A DNA stretch of 41,899 bases. It comes from Nocardioides sp. (GTDB lineage Bacteria > Actinomycetota > Actinomycetes > Propionibacteriales > Nocardioidaceae). The stretch is from contig JAOPXC010000454.1 in assembly GCA_025965335.1 (NCBI GenBank), positions 1 through 41,899 on the forward strand, given 5' to 3'. The translations under genes and the position numbers were made by a program. The notes beneath the pieces are model-generated. The model did not search any database, was not told where the DNA came from, and worked only from the letters and a program-made list of their open reading frames with translations. Positions 26,422 through 35,364 of this stretch are shown one piece after another (within the stretch, counting starts at the first letter, position 1; every line of letters starts with the position of its first letter).

Positions 26422-26748
26422 ATGACACTCGCGATCTACGACCCCGCCGACACCGGCGACCTCAGCCCTTACCTGTTCACGGTCAACGACACCGGCGAGA
26501 TCCGGTTCCCCGCGCCGTCCCGCCGCCCGAACGTGGACGAGACGCTGATCCTGCCGTTCCACGCCCCGCCCGCCCCGCCGCGCCATGCGGTGCCGACGGT
26601 GTACCGGCCGGAGCGGGTCCGGCCTGACCGCTACCGGGGTGTGCGCCGCGCGCCGCGCCCGGTGTGGTCGTACCTGCTGACTGCTGTTGGCGCGGTCCTG
26701 CTGGTCGAGGCCGTTGCCGCTCTCGTCGCGCTGGCGGTGCTGGCATGA
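26422..26748 (+). CDS. Small membrane protein
   Basis: 108 aa with C-terminal TM; first gene of the early operon. Confidence 0.65.
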   Translation: MTLAIYDPADTGDLSPYLFTVNDTGEIRFPAPSRRPNVDETLILPFHAPPAPPRHAVPTVYRPERVRPDRYRGVRRAPRPVWSYLLTAVGAVLLVEAVAALVALAVLA

Positions 26749-27017
26749 GCGCCCGAGAGCCGTCCGCGTACGCGGGCAAGACCGTGAAGATCCGCGCCGA
26801 CGTCGCTCGACTCGGCGGCCAGGAGTACCGCGTCGAGGACTGGTGGATCAACGTCTTCGGTGCGTCGTGGATGCACGCTGACGGCAACCCGGCGGCCATG
26901 CAGTACGGCATCCGCTCCGCGCTCGGCGGTCTTCCGCTCGACAACGAGGTGCTTTACGGCAAGGTCGGCGGACTCGGCGTGCTGGTGCACATCTCGGAGA
27001 TCGAGGTGCCGCAGTGA
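26745..27017 (+). CDS. Hypothetical protein
   Basis: ATGA overlap; 90 aa. Confidence 0.65.
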   Translation: MSAREPSAYAGKTVKIRADVARLGGQEYRVEDWWINVFGASWMHADGNPAAMQYGIRSALGGLPLDNEVLYGKVGGLGVLVHISEIEVPQ

Positions 27018-27289
27018 CCGCGTCGGACGCCGACCGCGCCGCTGACCTGTCCTGGGACGAGGCGATGCGCCTCGCCGCCGTCGACCGCGAGCAGCTGCTC
27101 GCCGAGCTCCGCAAGCCGCAGCTGCGCAAGCACGTCCGCAGGGCGGGCTGGCTGCGCTGGCACTGGTGGCTGACCGACGACAACAAGCCGGACGCGGACG
27201 CGACGGTCGTCGTCCACACCGCACTCACCCAGCGCAGTGCGTGGCGTCGCTGCCACCGCGCCTACCTCACAGAGCTGAGCGGGCTGTGA
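27014..27289 (+). CDS. Hypothetical protein
   Basis: GTGA overlap; 91 aa. Confidence 0.6.
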   Translation: MTASDADRAADLSWDEAMRLAAVDREQLLAELRKPQLRKHVRRAGWLRWHWWLTDDNKPDADATVVVHTALTQRSAWRRCHRAYLTELSGL

Positions 27290-27516
27290 CCGCCGCCGCC
27301 GTCACGCACCAGCTCACCGCCGACGAGGCACACGCGATCTGCGCCGTGCTCAACGCGTTGGAGCACATCCCGGTCGGGGCGCTCGTCGCCGAACGCGGCG
27401 AGGTCCACGTCTGGCCCGTCGGCCGCGAGCTGACTCTCCTCGAGGAGGTGTCGGCGGTGCGGGCGTTCTGCTCGGTCACCGACGCCCGCGTCCGCTGGTA
27501 CCCGGTGGTGTCCTGA
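27286..27516 (+). CDS. Hypothetical protein
   Basis: GTGA overlap; 76 aa. Confidence 0.55.
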   Translation: MTAAAVTHQLTADEAHAICAVLNALEHIPVGALVAERGEVHVWPVGRELTLLEEVSAVRAFCSVTDARVRWYPVVS

Positions 27517-28523
27517 TGACCGAGCAGCAGATCACAAGCCGGCGCGTCACCCCCACGGCCTTCCGGCTCCTCGGCGCCGACGCCGCCCGTGACACGTGGC
27601 TCGCCGAACGGCGCAGCGGCATCGGCTCGTCCGACGTCCCCGCGATCCTCGGCGTCTCCGACTACACCACCGCCGTGCACGTCTACCGCGACAAGCGCGG
27701 CGAACTCGTCGACGACGCCGGCGAAGCCGCCCTGTGGGGCCACCTCCTCGAGGAGCCCGTCGCCCGCGAGTGGGCACGCCGGCAGCGCTCCGTCATCCAG
27801 AAGGTCGGCCTGGTCGCCCGGGTCGACGAGCCGTGGATGCGGGCCACCCTCGACCGGCAGGTCCTCGAATGCCCGATGGACCGGGCGGTCCGGACGCGGT
27901 GCGCGCTCGAAGTGAAGTGCCGCAGTGCGTTCAAGGCGTACCGGTGGCACGCCGACGTGCCCGACGACGTCCTCGCCCAGGCGGTGTGGCAGATGGCGGT
28001 GACCGGCTACGACCACATCCACGTCGCCGTGCTGCTCGGCGGCAATGAGCTGAAGCTGACGACGGTGTTCCGCGAGCAGGACCTGGAGCGTCACGTCGTC
28101 GGCAGCGTGACCCGGTTCCGCGACGAGCATCTGCTGCCCGGCATCGAGCCCGACTGGGACCTGTCGAAGGCCGCGCGGCTCATCGAGATGGACTCGCTGA
28201 TGCACCCGGAACGCTCCGGAGAGATCAGCGTCGCCGAGGTCGACGCGGTGCTCGAGTACGCGCAGCGCTCCGCGGTGAAGTCGGCGGCGGAGAAGGCGCT
28301 GAAGGAGTCCGCGGCGACGCTGCGCCGGCTCGCGGCAGGCAAGGAACTGGTGACGTTCGCCGGCGAGCTGGCCTACAGGTACACGCCGACGACGCGCTCG
28401 AGCACTGACCTGGAGAAGTTGAAAGAGCAGTTCCCGGACGCCTATGCGGCGTGCGTGTCCGAGTCGACGTCGCACACGCTCCGCGTGTCGCCGACGTTCC
28501 GGAAGATGGCGGAGGAAGCCTGA
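27516..28523 (+). CDS. YqaJ-like viral recombinase exonuclease
   Basis: DTWLAERRSGIGSSDVPAILGVSDYTTAVHVYRDKRGE...LEVKCRSAF; PD-(D/E)XK layout. Confidence 0.88.
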   Translation: MTEQQITSRRVTPTAFRLLGADAARDTWLAERRSGIGSSDVPAILGVSDYTTAVHVYRDKRGELVDDAGEAALWGHLLEEPVAREWARRQRSVIQKVGLVARVDEPWMRATLDRQVLECPMDRAVRTRCALEVKCRSAFKAYRWHADVPDDVLAQAVWQMAVTGYDHIHVAVLLGGNELKLTTVFREQDLERHVVGSVTRFRDEHLLPGIEPDWDLSKAARLIEMDSLMHPERSGEISVAEVDAVLEYAQRSAVKSAAEKALKESAATLRRLAAGKELVTFAGELAYRYTPTTRSSTDLEKLKEQFPDAYAACVSESTSHTLRVSPTFRKMAEEA

Positions 28524-28524
28524 C

Positions 28525-29307
28525 ATGGGGTTGAGGGAAATGGCCGCCGCGGCGGCCGGCCCGGGCGACAGCGAAGCCGGGTGGGTCGACAGCGACCAGC
28601 GCCCGACGCCGCCCGCGGCCGAGCCGCTGCCGGACATCGAGTACACGCAGCCGATCGTCGACGTCGAGCCGGTGCAGGTCCACGTCGCGTGGGCGCGGGT
28701 GATGCGGGACGTCACCTCGATCCGCAAGGACCGCGTCGCGGACATCAAGACCGACAAGGGTGGCTACCGGTTCAACTTCCGCGGCATCGACCAGGTGCTG
28801 AACGCGGTCGGCCCGGCGCTGCGCCGGCACGGCGTCATGGTCACGCCCGTGCACATCGACGCGACGTATGGCAACGCCGGCCGGATGCGGGACGTGCAGG
28901 TCACGGTCACCTATGAGATCCGCGGGCCGCTCGGCGACACCATGCCGGCGATGTCCGTCGGCGAAGGCCTCGACGCCGGCGAGCGCGGCACACCGAAGGC
29001 GTTGACGACCGCCTACCGGAACATGCTGATCGTCGCGCTGGCCATCCCGACCGAGGACCCGAAGATGGACCCGGACGTGGTGGACCTGCGCCGTGAGGAG
29101 ACGCCGACGGTCCGGCCGAGCACGTACCGGGACGAGATCGCCGATCCGCGTACGTCGCTGGCGCGGCTGCGGCAGATCTCCAGCGAACTGAAGCAGCACA
29201 ACGTCGCGAGCGCCATGGTCGTGAACGAGGTCGGCGACGACGAGACCTTGTGGAACATGTACGTGCGGGTCGTGGGCGAGCGCCGTGCGGCAGGTGAGTC
29301 GTCGTGA
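28525..29307 (+). CDS. ERF-family single-strand annealing protein
   Basis: YRFNFRGIDQVLNAVGPALRRHGVMVTP...GDTMPAMSVGEGLDAGERGTPKALTTAYRNMLIVALAIP. Confidence 0.88.
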   Translation: MGLREMAAAAAGPGDSEAGWVDSDQRPTPPAAEPLPDIEYTQPIVDVEPVQVHVAWARVMRDVTSIRKDRVADIKTDKGGYRFNFRGIDQVLNAVGPALRRHGVMVTPVHIDATYGNAGRMRDVQVTVTYEIRGPLGDTMPAMSVGEGLDAGERGTPKALTTAYRNMLIVALAIPTEDPKMDPDVVDLRREETPTVRPSTYRDEIADPRTSLARLRQISSELKQHNVASAMVVNEVGDDETLWNMYVRVVGERRAAGESS

Positions 29308-29627
29308 TGCCTGAGCTGACGTCCCCGTTCGCCGGCAAGCCCATCAGCCGTGCCGACGCCAACCGCCTCGCCTACACGGTGAAGGCCCTCGCCGACCCGG
29401 CCCGCCTGCAACTGCTCAGCCTGCTCGCCTCCGGCGGTGAGCGGACCAACCTGGAGCTGATCCAGGCGCTGGGCTGGCTGTCGCAGCCGACCGTGTCCCA
29501 TCACCTGCGGATCCTCGCCGACGCGGGTTTCATCGTCCGCCGCGCCGAGGGCAACTTCGTGTACAACCGCCTCGCTCCGGCTGCGGTCGCTGCGGTCGCT
29601 TACGCGCTCCGGCCAGGGCGGCGGTGA
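29307..29627 (+). CDS. ArsR-like winged-helix regulator
   Basis: VKALADPARLQLLSLLASGGERTNLELIQALGWLSQPTVSHHLRILADAGFI. Confidence 0.82.
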   Translation: MPELTSPFAGKPISRADANRLAYTVKALADPARLQLLSLLASGGERTNLELIQALGWLSQPTVSHHLRILADAGFIVRRAEGNFVYNRLAPAAVAAVAYALRPGRR

Positions 29628-29890
29628 CACCCGTGCGTAGCTCTGACCTGACCATCCGAGTCGACTTCACACTCACGGTGCCAGCCGAGTACGCGTCGAA
29701 GCTGCTGGAGCTTGCCGCAACCGACACGCCGGCCGGCGCTCGCCGGTTCGTCCAGGCTGAGGCGGAAGAGAACATTCTCGCCTACCTCGAAGACAACGGC
29801 GTTCTCCCGGTTTCCAATCGTGGCGTCGCGCGACCCGCCGATCAGGTGCCGCGGCATACCCGTCCGAATCCGTCGGGCGGCCAGTCGTGA
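29624..29890 (+). CDS. Hypothetical protein
   Basis: 88 aa, overlap with neighbours. Confidence 0.5.
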   Translation: MTPVRSSDLTIRVDFTLTVPAEYASKLLELAATDTPAGARRFVQAEAEENILAYLEDNGVLPVSNRGVARPADQVPRHTRPNPSGGQS

Positions 29891-29898
29891 TCCGGCCG

Positions 29899-30462
29899 AT
29901 GCGCGTCGTCGCGCTTGACCTCAGCCTCACGGCTACCGGGATCGCCGTCACCCACGACCAGCTCGGCGAGCCCCGCCTGTCGTGCCGCACGGTCACACCC
30001 CGCAAGTACCCGTCGGCGACGGCCATCGACCACCGCAGGCTGCACGAGACCTTCGGCGCGCTCGCCGCCGCAGTCGTGTGCAAGCCGGACCTCATCGTCG
30101 TCGAGTGGCTGCCGCAGTTCACCGGCCACGGCGATGTCTCACTGCGCCTCGCCGAGCTGCATGGAGCCCTGAAGCACTGGTTGTGGAGTCGCGACTTTGC
30201 CTACGTCGACGTCAAGCCGGCGCACCTGCAGCTGTACGCGACCGGCAAGGGCCGCGCGTCGAAGCAGGAGGTTCGGGAGGCGGTGACGGGCCGGTACGGC
30301 CGCAGGCTCCACATCGGCTCGTACGACGAAAGCGACGCCGTAACCCTGCTGGCGATGACCCTGCACGCGTACGGCCAGCGCCTCGAGGTAGTGCCCACCC
30401 GCAACGCCGAGGCGCTCGCCGCCGTGACGTGGCCCGAACTCGACCTGACGGCGGTGGCGTGA
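29899..30462 (+). CDS. RuvC-like Holliday junction resolvase
   Basis: MRVVALDLSLTATGIAV...LIVVEWLPQF...YDESDAVTLLAMTLHAYG; RNase H-like motifs. Confidence 0.75.
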   Translation: MRVVALDLSLTATGIAVTHDQLGEPRLSCRTVTPRKYPSATAIDHRRLHETFGALAAAVVCKPDLIVVEWLPQFTGHGDVSLRLAELHGALKHWLWSRDFAYVDVKPAHLQLYATGKGRASKQEVREAVTGRYGRRLHIGSYDESDAVTLLAMTLHAYGQRLEVVPTRNAEALAAVTWPELDLTAVA

Positions 30463-30758
30463 TGGCAGGCCTGTTCCGCAGCAGAGGCTCGGACCGTACG
30501 CCGATCCGGGTCGAGACCATCACCCCGCCGGCCGAGCTGCCCGCGATGCACGACAGCGCGCTGCTCGACCTGACCGACCGTGCGGTCAGCGCGGTACGCC
30601 TGATCGACTTGCAGCTGAGGCAGGAGCGTGCCCGGCCTCGGGGCCTGCGCAACGAGGAGCTCGTCAACGCGCTGCTGGATGTGCGGAACGCGTTGTCGCC
30701 CGGCTCGCAGATGCTGCCGCTGCGCCCGTCGGTGCCGGTCATCCCGGGGCGCACGTGA
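30462..30758 (+). CDS. Hypothetical protein
   Basis: 98 aa; TGATG junction. Confidence 0.6.
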   Translation: MAGLFRSRGSDRTPIRVETITPPAELPAMHDSALLDLTDRAVSAVRLIDLQLRQERARPRGLRNEELVNALLDVRNALSPGSQMLPLRPSVPVIPGRT

Positions 30759-31357
30759 TTCCCCGCGGGCTCCACGTTCACATGGCGGGCGAGTCGTGCC
30801 CGCTTGACGGCTGCAGCTGGTCGCCGGACACGCCGTCCTATTCGGAGCGGCTGGCCAAGGCCGAGCAGGAGCGCGATCGGTTCATCGCGGCGGCCGACAA
30901 GCTCCACGGCGAGTGGCTGGGCCTCAAGGCCGAGCTGGTCAGCGCGCAGCAGGAGACCGCGTCGGTCCGCAACACGCTCGGCGCCGCGCGGATGGCGAAC
31001 GAGCAGCTGCGCAAGCGGCTCGGCGAGGCCGAGTGGGTGGCGGGCCGGGACATCGCCGATCCGCCCAACGTCGACCTCATCGACCGGATCACCGAGCTGC
31101 GCACCGGCCGCGAGCAAGCGACCGCTCACGCGCTCGAACTGGCCAAGGAACTGCAGACGGAGCGCGGCAAGAACGGGCGCCTCGCCACCGAGTTGGGCGA
31201 GATGCGCGAGCCCGGCCCGGACGTCATCGCCAGCCACGTCCGCTACCTCTGCGAGACCTGCGGTGCCCGCTACGGCATCGCCTTCACCGACCACGAACAC
31301 GGGCCGCTGACAGCCGTCACGGTCACCATCGCACGCCAAGGAGCACCCACCGAATGA
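30755..31357 (+). CDS. Coiled-coil hypothetical protein with Cys motifs
   Basis: 200 aa; SERLAKAEQERDRFIAAADKL...; CETCGARYG. Confidence 0.7.
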   Translation: MIPRGLHVHMAGESCPLDGCSWSPDTPSYSERLAKAEQERDRFIAAADKLHGEWLGLKAELVSAQQETASVRNTLGAARMANEQLRKRLGEAEWVAGRDIADPPNVDLIDRITELRTGREQATAHALELAKELQTERGKNGRLATELGEMREPGPDVIASHVRYLCETCGARYGIAFTDHEHGPLTAVTVTIARQGAPTE

Positions 31358-31833
31358 CCGCCGTGAAGCTCAAGGGCACCTTCTCCAAGACCGAACGCGA
31401 CAGCAACGGCCTGGAGGGCATCTCGCACGACCTCGTCAAGAACGAGTTCTCCCGCTACCTCGTCGTCGGCATGGTCGAGCAGCACAAGGTGACCAAGGAG
31501 CCGGGCGAGGCCCCGATCCCGACCGCCCGGTTCGTCGCCATCGAGGTTGCGCGCGGCGACGACGAGGAGGTCGCCCGCGCCCTCCTCGACCGGGCGCGCA
31601 AGGGCCGGGGGCTGGGCAACATCGCCGACACCCTGTTCACTGCCGCCCGCGAGGACTTCGACTTCGACGGGCCGCAGCCGGAGATCGAGGGCCAGCAGGA
31701 GCTTCGCCTCGGCGCGGACGGTGAGCACGAGGTGCCGCCGCCGTCGGGCGAGGAGCTGATGGCCGAGCGCGCCGAGGCCAAGGCCGTGAAGCCGACCACC
31801 GACCCGTTCACGCCGGGCGGCGATGCCGCGTGA
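31354..31833 (+). CDS. Hypothetical protein
   Basis: ATGA overlap; 159 aa. Confidence 0.65.
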   Translation: MTAVKLKGTFSKTERDSNGLEGISHDLVKNEFSRYLVVGMVEQHKVTKEPGEAPIPTARFVAIEVARGDDEEVARALLDRARKGRGLGNIADTLFTAAREDFDFDGPQPEIEGQQELRLGADGEHEVPPPSGEELMAERAEAKAVKPTTDPFTPGGDAA

Positions 31834-32207
31834 GCCTCCTGACCGAAGAGGACAAGCAAGGGATCACAGAGCTGCTGATGGGTCGGAAGGTCGTCAAGGT
31901 CACCGATGACACGCTCCAACTCGACAACGGCACCGTCCTCACCCTGCGGGGCAACGAGGGCGGCTGCGCGTGCAGCGCCGGTGACTACGAGCTGACCGAG
32001 CTGAACGGCGTGGACAACATCATCACCAACGTCGAGTTCGAGGACAGCCCGGCTGGTGACGACGAGACGGGCGAGGGCTTCTACCGGATCTTCGTGTTCG
32101 CGGACAACCAGCGCATCAACCTCGCCACGTTCGAGGGCTCGGACGGCAACGGCTACTACGGGACCGGATACGCGATCGAGGTCCGACCGGGCGGTGACCC
32201 GGCATGA
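31830..32207 (+). CDS. Hypothetical protein, DUF7448-like
   Basis: GCACSAGDYELTELNGVDNIITNVEFEDSP...GSDGNGYYGTGYAIEV. Confidence 0.65.
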   Translation: MSLLTEEDKQGITELLMGRKVVKVTDDTLQLDNGTVLTLRGNEGGCACSAGDYELTELNGVDNIITNVEFEDSPAGDDETGEGFYRIFVFADNQRINLATFEGSDGNGYYGTGYAIEVRPGGDPA

Positions 32208-32368
32208 GGCGCGTCTCGCTGTTCGTCGCTGCCGCCGTCGCGGGGGCCTCACTCACCGCGTGCGGCCCGAAGGTCGAGTGCAACGACGGCACCCGCCAGG
32301 CGTCGCGCGGGCGCACCACCTGCTCCGGCCACGGCGGCGTCAAGCTGGTGGGCCGCAGGCATGGCTGA
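32204..32368 (+). CDS. Small putative lipoprotein, DUF3761-like
   Basis: MRRVSLFVAAAVAGASLTACGPKVECNDGTRQASRGRTTCSGHGGVKLVGRRHG; LTAC lipobox. Confidence 0.65.
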   Translation: MRRVSLFVAAAVAGASLTACGPKVECNDGTRQASRGRTTCSGHGGVKLVGRRHG

Positions 32369-32684
32369 CACCGCGACCCTGCCCGCCCGCTACGCCGACC
32401 AGAACGCCAAGCGGCGCCTGAGGCGAGCGTCCGACCGGGCGGAACGCGATGCCCGGGATGCCGTCTGGATACGGGAGGCCGTCGCGCGGGCGCAGACCCG
32501 GCAGCGGGAGATCCGGATCGTGCGCCTGCCCGGCGGGAACATGCCGCTGGGCGCGCTCGCCGGGGCCGACACGGTCCACCCGTTCGTCCCCGACGGACAC
32601 ACCGGCACGTCGTGCATGGCCTGCTTCGGCTGGTCCAACGACTACCGGCACACCCACCGCGTGAACGGAGCCAACCGTGGCTAG
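32361..32684 (+). CDS. Hypothetical protein
   Basis: 107 aa, overlap. Confidence 0.6.
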   Translation: MADTATLPARYADQNAKRRLRRASDRAERDARDAVWIREAVARAQTRQREIRIVRLPGGNMPLGALAGADTVHPFVPDGHTGTSCMACFGWSNDYRHTHRVNGANRG

Positions 32685-32937
32685 CCCCGACCTGAGCACC
32701 GAGCAGGCCATGCCGACGCCGAACGAATCCCCGTCCGTGCAGGGCATGGTCCGCGCTGACCTGGAGACCCGGGAGGAGATCGGCCGCGAGCGGTACGGCA
32801 CCGCGCTGCAGCCGCACAACGGCCGTGACGCCCTGCGCGACGCATACGAAGAGGCGTTGGACCTCGCGTGCTATCTGCGGCAGGCGATCGCCGAGCGGCC
32901 GCAGGAGGAGGTGGCCACCGGTGGCCAGGCGACGTGA
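32677..32937 (+). CDS. MazG-like helical protein
   Basis: REEIGRERYGTALQPHNGRDALRDAYEEALDLACYLRQAI. Confidence 0.55.
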   Translation: MASPDLSTEQAMPTPNESPSVQGMVRADLETREEIGRERYGTALQPHNGRDALRDAYEEALDLACYLRQAIAERPQEEVATGGQAT

Positions 32938-33136
32938 CCGCCTCCGCTGGTGGATCGCCCGCCAGCTCGACCGGCTGCCCGGCCAGTGCTGGGCCGACCT
33001 CCACTTCTGGGCCGGGCGGGACAACGCGCGCACCACGCCCTGGTCGCCGCTGTCACCCGGCTGCAAGCTCGACCTCGCCGAGCGGGGCGCGTGCTACTGC
33101 GGGAAGCTCCGCGCGTCGGAGGTGCCTCGTGGCTAG
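32921..33136 (+). CDS. Hypothetical protein with Cys motifs
   Basis: MARRRDRLRWWIARQLDRLPGQCWADLHFWAGRDNARTTPWSPLSPGCKLDLAERGACYCGKLRASEVPRG. Confidence 0.5.
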   Translation: MARRRDRLRWWIARQLDRLPGQCWADLHFWAGRDNARTTPWSPLSPGCKLDLAERGACYCGKLRASEVPRG

Positions 33137-33416
33137 CGCCGGGCCGTGGGGGCTGTGCCTCTGCGGGCACTCGATGTTGCTCCACGACGTCGAGGACATG
33201 GAGGGGAACAACCCCTCGTGCTGCGTCGAGGGATGCGACCAACGAGGCTGCCGTACCCCGCCCTCTGACGACGTCGAGCACTGCGAGCGGTGCGGGGAGC
33301 GCCTCTACAGCCCGGCCGAAACCGAGACCCACAACCGGACGGTGCACAACTTCGGGCCGGTCGGCACCGTCTGGCCCGAAGCCGAACCCGAGACACGGCG
33401 GGCCGACCGTGGCTGA
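33129..33416 (+). CDS. Cys-rich zinc-binding-like protein
   Basis: GLCLCGHSMLLHDVEDMEGNNPSCCVEGCDQRGC...HCERCGERLYSPAETETHNRTVH. Confidence 0.65.
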   Translation: MASAGPWGLCLCGHSMLLHDVEDMEGNNPSCCVEGCDQRGCRTPPSDDVEHCERCGERLYSPAETETHNRTVHNFGPVGTVWPEAEPETRRADRG

Positions 33417-33741
33417 GACGCTCCTCGACCGCATCAAGCAGCACGCCCAGATCCCCGACGCCTACTCGTGGGCGGTCCTCGGGATCTCGGTGCGCGACGC
33501 CCGGCTTCTCGTTGCCCAGCACGAACTGCACGAGCAGCGCATCGCCGCCCTCCGCGACCAGCTCGGCGACCCGAAACGGTGCGAGGACTGTGGCCGGACC
33601 GCCCGCGAACTCATCGCCGTGCAAGACCCGGACGGGCGCATCACCGGCTGGGTCGGACCGACCTGCAAGCGGCGCCGGGACGAGAAAGCCGAGCGGGGAG
33701 CCGGCGTGCAGCTGCCCCTCGCCGAGCGGGGGCCGCTGTGA
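33409..33741 (+). CDS. Zinc-ribbon protein (DUF6011-like)
   Basis: KRCEDCGRTARELIAVQDPDGRITGWVGPTCKRR. Confidence 0.6.
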   Translation: MAETLLDRIKQHAQIPDAYSWAVLGISVRDARLLVAQHELHEQRIAALRDQLGDPKRCEDCGRTARELIAVQDPDGRITGWVGPTCKRRRDEKAERGAGVQLPLAERGPL

Positions 33742-33992
33742 CCCCGGCCGTCGGCGAGATGTACACCGTGGTGCCGCACATGCTGCCGCACGGCGACCGG
33801 TGCGGCACCTTCCACTGCCGCGTCACCAGTGGACCCCGCGACGGCAAGGCCATCGTCCAGCAGATGAAGATCGACGGGCAGCGGTGGAAGCCGTCTATGA
33901 GCACCTGCGTCTTCATCACCGCGCTACGACCGCTCGAGGTCCAGGTCGACCTGTTCGGCGACCCGTCACCCGTCCGAGGGACTGACGCATGA
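33738..33992 (+). CDS. Hypothetical protein
   Basis: GTGA overlap; 84 aa. Confidence 0.55.
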   Translation: MTPAVGEMYTVVPHMLPHGDRCGTFHCRVTSGPRDGKAIVQQMKIDGQRWKPSMSTCVFITALRPLEVQVDLFGDPSPVRGTDA

Positions 33993-34183
33993 CTAGACGC
34001 GTGACTACCGTCCGGCACGTCTTCATTGCCGATCCTGACGTGCCTCCCGACATGAACGGGATCGGGGCCTGCGCCACCTGCCACTGCATGGGCAAGTCCG
34101 ACGACAGCCGCCACAAGATGCCCGACCTGTTCGACGAGGACGAAGAGCACCGCCGGCGTGCCGGCGAGAGAGGAGGCGCCTGA
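33989..34183 (+). CDS. Small Cys-containing protein
   Basis: HVFIADPDVPPDMNGIGACATCHCMGKSDDSRH. Confidence 0.6.
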   Translation: MTRRVTTVRHVFIADPDVPPDMNGIGACATCHCMGKSDDSRHKMPDLFDEDEEHRRRAGERGGA

Positions 34184-34203
34184 CGCCCGGCCCAGGCAGC
34201 CAC

Positions 34204-34223
34204 AGAAGTGTCAAGAAGTGTCA
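34204..34223. promoter_or_regulatory. Exact 10-bp tandem repeat upstream of replication gene (operator candidate)
   Basis: AGAAGTGTCA AGAAGTGTCA. Confidence 0.5.
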
Positions 34224-34246
34224 GCACCACTCCGGAGGATTCACAC

Positions 34247-35044
34247 GTGACCTCGAACGCCCACGAGCTCGGCGCCTCAGTCGGCGCCTGGAACGCCGTC
34301 GTGCGGCGCGCTCGGATCGGCCGTGAGCGCAAGGCGGCCGCCCTCGTGGTGTCCAGCTACGCCCACGCGAACGGCACCGGCATCCACTGCGGAGTCGCCC
34401 GCCTCGCCGTCGACCTGGAGGTCTCGTACAGCACCGCCAAACGCACCCTCGCATGGCTCCGCAAGGTCGGCCTGATCGAGCTGGTGCGCGTCGGAAACCG
34501 CCGCCGGAACCTGTCCGACGAGTACCGGCTGATCCTCGGCCCCGACGTCCTGGAGAAGATCGACGTGCTCAATCCGGCCGAACATCAGCGCCTCACCGAC
34601 GGCCTCCGCGAGGCGAATCGCAGCGGCGATCACGGGTCATCCAGGGTGACCCCCGATCAAACCAAAACGGCCGAGGACCACGGGTCATCCAGGGTGACCC
34701 CCAAAGACGCGATCACGGGTCAAACGGGGGTCGATCACGGGTCACCTAAGGATGAACCGCCATCTCGCCTATGCACCTACCCGAAAGATCTTTCGCTCCT
34801 GAAAACCGCTGACGATGAAGATCTTGGAGGGCGAGTCACGGTGGAGGCGATCGCACACAAACCCGAAGAGCCGTCCGTCGTCGTCGAGATCTTCCCGGGA
34901 GCCGCACAGGAAGCGCGGTACCGGCCGGCGCCGCGATGGTCGACCCGATCGCAGGACACCCTCGCCGAAGCCAGCGCTGCCCGCGCCGCCGCCGTAGCCG
35001 CCCACCGAGCCAGCACTGCGACCAACACGACGGAGGCATCGTGA
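34247..35044 (+). CDS. HTH replication-initiator-like protein containing iterons
   Basis: HANGTGIHCGVARLAVDLEVSYSTAKRTLAWLRKVGLIELVRVGNRRRNLSDEYRL winged-helix; DHGSSRVTP repeats. Confidence 0.75.
   Translation: MTSNAHELGASVGAWNAVVRRARIGRERKAAALVVSSYAHANGTGIHCGVARLAVDLEVSYSTAKRTLAWLRKVGLIELVRVGNRRRNLSDEYRLILGPDVLEKIDVLNPAEHQRLTDGLREANRSGDHGSSRVTPDQTKTAEDHGSSRVTPKDAITGQTGVDHGSPKDEPPSRLCTYPKDLSLLKTADDEDLGGRVTVEAIAHKPEEPSVVVEIFPGAAQEARYRPAPRWSTRSQDTLAEASAARAAAVAAHRASTATNTTEAS
34628..34744. repeat. Iteron-like repeats, candidate phage origin
   Basis: GATCACGGGTCATCCAGGGTGACCCCC (34628-34654), GACCACGGGTCATCCAGGGTGACCCCC (34676-34702), GATCACGGGTCA (34711-34722 and 34733-34744). Confidence 0.75.
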
Positions 35045-35364
35045 CCCAGCCCGCCGACTCGCTCTCGGAACGCATCCACGCCCTGATCTTCAACGGCATC
35101 ACCCGCGCCTCGGCGCAGAGGGCCGACTTCTGGATGCCGTTGACAGAGCGCGAGCGCATGACCCAAGCGGTGTACGCCGAGCTACGCGCCGGGAACATCG
35201 AGTTCCGGCTCGGCGGCCTCGCCCTGCTCGCGGAGGCCGTCGACCACGAAGCCCGCCTGACCGCTGGAACGCAGCCGACGTGCCTCGGCCGCGACATGGA
35301 CTGCGGTCGCCCGCTGCCCTGCCCTGACCACGGTGCGCCCGCTGCCGAAACGGAGACCCGGTGA
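35041..35364 (+). CDS. Hypothetical protein
   Basis: GTGA overlap; 107 aa. Confidence 0.65.
   Translation: MTQPADSLSERIHALIFNGITRASAQRADFWMPLTERERMTQAVYAELRAGNIEFRLGGLALLAEAVDHEARLTAGTQPTCLGRDMDCGRPLPCPDHGAPAAETETR

Noticed and set aside
34628-34744. CRISPR-like array
   Set aside because: Repeats are irregularly spaced (48, 35, 22 bp), partly truncated and lie within a coding gene; iterons fit better
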